A stretch of DNA of 55,663 nt from contig CP070691.1 in NCBI GenBank assembly GCA_020353195.1, positions 278,567-334,229 of the forward strand, written 5' to 3'. The notes under the pieces are model-generated. The model was given only the letters and a program-made list of their open reading frames with translations. It did no database searches and was not told where the DNA came from. This stretch comes from Phycisphaerales bacterium. Its GTDB lineage: Bacteria > Planctomycetota > Phycisphaerae > UBA1845. Positions 51,463-55,663 of the stretch are shown here, piece after piece (the stretch's first letter is position 1; every line of letters starts with the position of its first letter). The position numbers and the translations under genes are program-made.

Positions 51463-52793
51463 ACCCGCTTCTTGTCAGCTTGTTGGGCATGGTGTCCCTT
51501 TTTGCGGTCTTGGCCAAAAGTGTGCAGTGGACGTTTCGGTGGATCTATCTACCGGTCTTGGTTCTTGTTCCATCGCAGATCTTTTGGAGTATGCCAAGCA
51601 TACCGGACTTGACTCCTCGGCGGGCGGTCGTGCTCTGCCTTGTGTTCGGCGCCATCCTGGCCGGTAGAACCTATCAGCTTCTCCCGCGGTGGCGCCGATT
51701 TGACCTTCTCGCCGTCGCAGCGGTACTGTTCTTTTCCATATCCTACGGCCTCAATACCGACTTCAAGGGTTTCTACCATCGTCTGGCCGTGTTGGGAATG
51801 GACTGGGGTGGTCCTTATGTATTGGCGAGGGCATTGCTTAGGGATCGTAGCGCGGTCCGCGCGGCACTGCTCCCCCTGGCGATGTCTTCGGTTGTGCTGG
51901 CGTTTCTGGCGGTTTACGAGTGCAGGATGGCAACGCGCCTGGCCCCCCAACTCTGGAATATGGTAGGGATTGACGTTGCCATCACGAAGCAGCATGGTTA
52001 TTGGCGTTGGGGGTTTCTCCGCGCGGCTGCAACTTTCGATGGTCCTATCTGCTTGGGCACCTTCTTCGCAACTGTGACCCCGTTAATGGGCCTTTGGGCG
52101 CTGCTGGAGCCCCGGCGCCGTTGGATGACCGCCGTGGCCGCTCTGGCATGCGTTGCCGGTTGCGTCGCCGCTTTGTCGAGAGGCCCCATGCTTGTTCTAG
52201 CGGCGGTTCTGTTGACATTCTTGTGCGTAGCGTTCTGGAGGCGCTCAGTCTTTGTCATGGGACTTTGCGTTATCGCGCTGGCCTCACCGTTGCTGGTCCA
52301 GATGGCGATGGAGGAGGTTCGCGTGACGCAAACCGACCTGGATGTGACGGGGAATACGAGCAGTGGGCGATACCGCGTGGCGCTGCTACTGCTCTATGGT
52401 AGGCAGATCGCTTGCGTCGGTCCATGGGGCAACCCCTCGATTGTCGGGTCAGAGTTCGAAAGGGCTTGGTCGATCGACAATGCCTACCTCTTCTTCTTCA
52501 TTACGGGTGGATGGGTTGGCGGCGGCGTGTTCTGTCTCATCGTCGTAGGGTTGCTCTATATCGGCGCGCGTGGAATTTCACACACGGTCGGCCAAGAAAG
52601 GAAGGTTCACGCCGCTATCCTGGCCAGTTTCGCGGCAATCGCTGGTTGTATGTCCAATATCTGGTTCGCGCCGAGCTACGCTCCTTTCTTCTGGATCGTG
52701 GCGGCCCTGGTGCTCAACCAGACTCACGTCCCTCTAGCACGCCTCCTGGCGATGCGTCGAGGGTACTTCGCGCGTGCATCAACACCAGTCTAG
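51459..52793 (+). CDS. O-antigen polymerase/ligase-like membrane protein (Wzy candidate)
   Basis: The 444-residue product has about ten to twelve hydrophobic spans and a large loop (GMDWGGPYVLARALLRDRSAVR to YECRMATRLAPQLW). A conserved-looking periplasmic segment follows (VTQTDLDVTGNTSSGRYRVALLLLYGRQI, PWGNPSIVGSEFERAWSIDNAYLFFF), typical of the Wzy_C/WaaL superfamily, where a histidine or arginine-containing loop binds the lipid-linked glycan. In a locus with Wzx, Wzc and Wza it is the best candidate for the polymerase. It is coupled to the upstream gene by an ATGA overlap. A ligase function cannot be excluded. Confidence 0.8.
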   Translation: MNPLLVSLLGMVSLFAVLAKSVQWTFRWIYLPVLVLVPSQIFWSMPSIPDLTPRRAVVLCLVFGAILAGRTYQLLPRWRRFDLLAVAAVLFFSISYGLNTDFKGFYHRLAVLGMDWGGPYVLARALLRDRSAVRAALLPLAMSSVVLAFLAVYECRMATRLAPQLWNMVGIDVAITKQHGYWRWGFLRAAATFDGPICLGTFFATVTPLMGLWALLEPRRRWMTAVAALACVAGCVAALSRGPMLVLAAVLLTFLCVAFWRRSVFVMGLCVIALASPLLVQMAMEEVRVTQTDLDVTGNTSSGRYRVALLLLYGRQIACVGPWGNPSIVGSEFERAWSIDNAYLFFFITGGWVGGGVFCLIVVGLLYIGARGISHTVGQERKVHAAILASFAAIAGCMSNIWFAPSYAPFFWIVAALVLNQTHVPLARLLAMRRGYFARASTPV

Positions 52794-52813
52794 GTCGCTG
52801 GTGTGAGTGCGAT

Positions 52814-53899
52814 ATGGCGGATGAGACGGACGAGATGATCGTTGAACGCCGCAAGATCAGCCCTGCGATCACGGATCCGATTTTGTGCCATGCCGGTCTT
52901 GGCTCTGGCGCCGCCTGGAGGATCACGCGAGCTCAACAAAGTCGGTTTTCCACATGCGTTCACATCACAGTCGACAATAGGCGACAGACAAAGCAATACG
53001 TGGTCAAGCTTGGAGGAGAGCAGGAACGGCAAGGCGTGTGGGTGCCTTCGGCCGAGTACGAAGGCTTAAAGACGCTCTGGGACGCTTCACATGGCAGCAC
53101 CATGCTCGCCGTGCCGGAACCCGTATCATTCGGCGCCGATCCACCTCACGTGACAACTGTCTACGTTTCCGGTGAATCCGCACTGGCCATACTCAAGCGC
53201 GGATGCCGCCGCTGGGCCAACCCGCGCAACCGTCTTGCGGCCATCGATGTCTGCAAGCGAATGGGGGCGTGGGTCAATGAGAAACACCGTCTTACGGTTC
53301 GCAGTGCATCGCCCTACATGCTTGAGGAGTATGTTCAGTTCTGTCGTACTCGCGTCGACGAGATTGAGCGATTCTGCGGGCCTTCCGGACGCCGCATCGC
53401 CCACCTGGCTCGTGTTTGGCTTGACGGACTTGCGGCTGATCACCCCATCGGCCGATGCTTTCCCCTCCAGGAAGAACATGTTCAGCAGATGGACTGCACG
53501 CCTCAGAACTTCCTGCTGGAGCCGGACGGTTCCTTATGCGGGCTAGATTTTGATGCGTTCCGGTGGGATAGCCTGTGGGTTGATCCGTGCGTGTTCTGGT
53601 CGTCGCTGGAATACATGTCCACGAACCCTCTCTACTCAGCGCAGGCTGTTTCAACGTGCTGGACGGCATTCGCGGCGAGACTCAGCGTGCCGCCCAAACT
53701 CTTCATGGCTTCCCATCTCAAGCAGACTCTCGCGGCGTTGGCATGGGTCAGGAATCCAGATCGAGAGCTGCTTCATACGGAGTCGCGGGTAACCAATCTT
53801 AGACATAGGGCTTTGATCCGCATGCAGGTGAAACTACTTCGGACGATCTTCGGTGATGCGCCACACCATGTGGAGGAGAGGTTATCGCGGCGCGTATAG
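52814..53899 (+). CDS. Aminoglycoside phosphotransferase (APH)-fold kinase-like protein
   Basis: From ATG 52814 the product is 361 residues. KQYVVKLGGEQERQG may hold the ATP-binding lysine, EYEGLKTLW the helix C glutamate, and QMDCTPQNFLLEPDGSLCGLDFDAFRWD the catalytic Asp-x-x-x-x-Asn and metal-binding aspartate of the APH/choline kinase fold (the usual H-x-D is M-D here). An open frame reaches back to 52412, but that part lies inside the polymerase gene in another frame and shows no similarity. No good ribosome binding site precedes the ATG. In this setting it may phosphorylate a sugar, lipid or polar head group. The target is unknown. Confidence 0.75.
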   Translation: MADETDEMIVERRKISPAITDPILCHAGLGSGAAWRITRAQQSRFSTCVHITVDNRRQTKQYVVKLGGEQERQGVWVPSAEYEGLKTLWDASHGSTMLAVPEPVSFGADPPHVTTVYVSGESALAILKRGCRRWANPRNRLAAIDVCKRMGAWVNEKHRLTVRSASPYMLEEYVQFCRTRVDEIERFCGPSGRRIAHLARVWLDGLAADHPIGRCFPLQEEHVQQMDCTPQNFLLEPDGSLCGLDFDAFRWDSLWVDPCVFWSSLEYMSTNPLYSAQAVSTCWTAFAARLSVPPKLFMASHLKQTLAALAWVRNPDRELLHTESRVTNLRHRALIRMQVKLLRTIFGDAPHHVEERLSRRV

Positions 53900-53922
53900 T
53901 TCTGCGAGAGGGCACACCATCT

Positions 53923-55269
53923 GTGGAATTGCCTTTGTCTTCAGTCAATGTGGCCCGGGCCAGCAAACCTGATCAGATGAATCACCGTGTTCGCGTTCTT
54001 CTGATCGCTGAGGCCTGCAACCCGGAGTGGGTATCGGTGCCACTGGAAGGTTTCAACCTCTATGACGCATTGAGACAGGTTGCCGATGTCACGCTCGTCA
54101 CGCAGATTAGAAATCGCGAGGCGCTAGTGGGTCGTGTGGCCCGTTCTGACAAGATTGCGTTCATTGACTCAGAACGGCTAGCTGCCCCCTTTCACCGTTT
54201 GGGGAGCCTGCTGACGCTTCGGAAGGGGCTCGGGTGGACGACGAAGCAAGCCGTTAATTGGGTACCTTATCTGTACTTCGAGCATCTTGTGTTCAGGCGA
54301 TTCCGGCGATCGCTAGAGCGAGGCAAGTTTGACATCATTCACCGAATCACGCCACTGACGCCGACCTACCCGAGCCCAATTGCATCGTGGACCTCGGTCC
54401 CGTTCGTGTTGGGCCCGATCAACGGGGGATTACCGTGGCCGAAAGGGACGACCCGGACCCGAATCGCGGAAATGGAGTGGCTCAGCTACGTGCGCGATGC
54501 GTACCGCGTGCTCCCCTACGCCCGAAGCACGTACCAGCGCGCCGCTTGTGTCATCGCGGGTTCACAGTACACACTCAAGTCGCTGCCTCCCGATGTGCGG
54601 CAGCGCGCAGTCTACATCCCTGAGAATGGCGTCGATCCCGACAAGTTCCACGCGGACGCCCGAGTATCGCCCTCGGCTGTGACGCCGTTTCGGATCCTCT
54701 TCGTTGGAAGACTGGTTCCCTACAAGGGAGCCGACATAGTGCTTGAGGCGTTCGCCTCTTCACATCACCTTAGACGCGAGGCAGAACTCGTCATCATCGG
54801 CGACGGGCCGCAGCGGGGCCAGCTGGAGTCGAGAGCCTCTTCATTGGACATCCCTCGACATGTCACGTTCACCGGTGGTCTTCCGCAGACCGAGGTCGCT
54901 CGCTTCCTCCGAAGCTCGTCAGTGTTCGCGTTCCCCAGCCTGCGCGAATTCGGCGGTGCCGTCGTCATCGAGGCGATGGCCTGCGGACTCCCGTGTGTCG
55001 TCGTGAACCACGGCGGTCCGGCCGAGCACGTTACCGCGATAACGGGTTGGAAGATCCCCGTGTCAGAGCCAGGGGCAATCGTCTCATGTCTGAGGGGGAC
55101 ATTGGAGCAAGCATGCCTTGAACGGAGCCGTCTCGACGAGATGTCGTTCGCCGGAGTCGATAGAGTCAAGAGCTACTACACCTGGGCATCGAAAGCGCGT
55201 CAGATCGCCGACCTGTATGCTGACATCATTGGCAAACACGAGCGCGCCATGCGTGATACCGTCAACTGA
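53923..55269 (+). CDS. Glycosyltransferase family 4 protein
   Basis: The 448-residue product (GTG 53923; an internal ATG at 53977 giving MNHRVRVLLIAEACNPEW is also reasonable) has a GT-B fold. The N-terminal half includes DIIHRITPLTPTYPSPIASW and FVLGPINGGLPWPKG, a block found in a GT4 subgroup. The C-terminal half has ILFVGRLVPYKGADIVLEAF, LVIIGDGPQRGQLE, and the EX7E motif in FPSLREFGGAVVIEAMACGLP, then VVNHGGPAEHV. It probably extends the repeat unit from an NDP-sugar donor at the inner membrane. It is followed 14 bases later by a methyltransferase-like gene that leaves the window. Confidence 0.9.
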   Translation: MELPLSSVNVARASKPDQMNHRVRVLLIAEACNPEWVSVPLEGFNLYDALRQVADVTLVTQIRNREALVGRVARSDKIAFIDSERLAAPFHRLGSLLTLRKGLGWTTKQAVNWVPYLYFEHLVFRRFRRSLERGKFDIIHRITPLTPTYPSPIASWTSVPFVLGPINGGLPWPKGTTRTRIAEMEWLSYVRDAYRVLPYARSTYQRAACVIAGSQYTLKSLPPDVRQRAVYIPENGVDPDKFHADARVSPSAVTPFRILFVGRLVPYKGADIVLEAFASSHHLRREAELVIIGDGPQRGQLESRASSLDIPRHVTFTGGLPQTEVARFLRSSSVFAFPSLREFGGAVVIEAMACGLPCVVVNHGGPAEHVTAITGWKIPVSEPGAIVSCLRGTLEQACLERSRLDEMSFAGVDRVKSYYTWASKARQIADLYADIIGKHERAMRDTVN

Positions 55270-55283
55270 AGAGTGAGTCCTTC

Positions 55284-55663
55284 ATGCCTCGTTCTGATCG
55301 GCCCAAGAGGCCACGCCTTCGACGAAGCGAGTTTGACCCCGTATACACGGCACTGATCGCGAACGGGCGCTTCTTCGAAGACCCCGGTTACTATTCCCGC
55401 TATGAGTCGCGCTATCGCTACCTGATCGACTTGTTGTCCGAGTTGGAACTTCCTGCCAGCTCGAAACTACTGGACATTGGCGGTGGGCAAATAGCGATCC
55501 TCGCGCGCGAGTTTTTCGGCTTCGATACCACGGTCGCTGACGTGTCAGACATTTACGCCGAGTATATTCGGGAACTCGGACTCCCCTTTTTCTCATTCGA
55601 CCTAAGCCGCGATGCGGTGCCGTGGGTTGATGAATTCGACGTGGTGGTCCTGTCCGAGGTGAT
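55284..55663 (+). CDS. SAM-dependent methyltransferase, N-terminal fragment (runs off the right edge)
   Basis: The 126 visible codons start at ATG 55284 with AAGAGTGAG upstream. FFEDPGYYSRYESRYRYLIDL precedes SSKLLDIGGGQIAILAREFFG, a class I methyltransferase motif I (D-I-G-G-G), then TTVADVSDIYAEYIRELG and WVDEFDVVVLSEV, the post-I and motif II strands. It continues the polysaccharide locus on the plus strand. The substrate and C-terminus are outside the window. Confidence 0.8.
   Translation, partial: MPRSDRPKRPRLRRSEFDPVYTALIANGRFFEDPGYYSRYESRYRYLIDLLSELELPASSKLLDIGGGQIAILAREFFGFDTTVADVSDIYAEYIRELGLPFFSFDLSRDAVPWVDEFDVVVLSEV

Noticed and set aside
52412..52813. N-terminal extension of the APH-like kinase
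   Set aside because: The upstream open part lies inside the Wzy-like gene in a different frame and has no kinase-fold similarity. The ATG at 52814 is preferred.
1..55663. Insertion sequence or prophage
   Set aside because: No transposase, integrase or phage structural gene motif was recognised in any frame.

Overview
The window is high-GC bacterial DNA. Sampled 60-base blocks run from about 53 to 72% G+C. The gene set is chromosomal (seryl-tRNA synthetase, DAHP synthase, glycine-cleavage T and H, MetF, a YchF-type GTPase, tRNA-Tyr). Palindromic intergenic repeats, a secreted helical protein with a Pro/Glu/Lys tail, and the make-up of the polysaccharide locus suggest a planctomycete-like bacterium (Planctomycetota, perhaps Phycisphaerae-like). 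That assignment is an inference from gene style only; no rRNA is present.

Bases 1-20,280 hold ordinary chromosomal genes, mostly on the minus strand: a nucleotidyltransferase fragment, a thiamine-binding (MTH1187/UPF0045-type) protein, a YchF-like GTPase, a TPR protein and a secreted hypothetical (both plus strand), a DUF2062 membrane protein, a one-carbon group (metF, tRNA-Tyr, gcvH, gcvT), a B12-binding radical SAM protein, a POT-like transporter, a UbiD-type decarboxylase, DAHP synthase, serS, a degenerate metallo-beta-lactamase-fold protein (plus strand), a YceH/DUF480 protein and a subtilisin-like lipoprotein protease. About 1.6 kb without a convincing gene (20,281-21,907) separates this half from the next.

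From 21,908 to the right edge every gene is on the plus strand, often with overlapping stop/start codons. This is a large Wzx/Wzy-type exopolysaccharide or capsule locus. Initiation and export parts come first: a left-handed-beta-helix nucleotidyltransferase-like protein, a Wzc-type tyrosine kinase/co-polymerase, a phosphoglycosyl transferase fused to a second nucleotidyltransferase-like/beta-helix module, and a Wza-type outer-membrane exporter. Next is a carbamoyltransferase cassette resembling sxtI-sxtJ-sxtK. The rest is a long set of glycosyltransferases with a flippase (Wzx), a polymerase/ligase-like protein (Wzy), an epimerase, a PP-loop N-acetyl-sugar amidotransferase, an AsnB-type amidotransferase, methyltransferases, a radical SAM enzyme, a WecG/TagA-type transferase and an APH-fold kinase. 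An SGNH hydrolase gene in the middle is clearly decayed.

Together the right half could initiate a lipid-linked repeat unit (fused phosphoglycosyl transferase), extend it (GT2, GT4, GT26 and GT39-like enzymes), decorate it (carbamoyl, amide/amidino, methyl and perhaps phosphate groups), flip and polymerise it, and export it through Wzc/Wza. The points most worth a second look are the fused phosphoglycosyl transferase with its neighbouring degenerate nucleotidyltransferase, the carbamoyltransferase/SxtJ/SxtK-like trio, the radical SAM protein with a CX3CX3C cysteine motif, the amidotransferase without HisH/HisF partners, and the 44-codon reading frame coupled at both ends to its neighbours.
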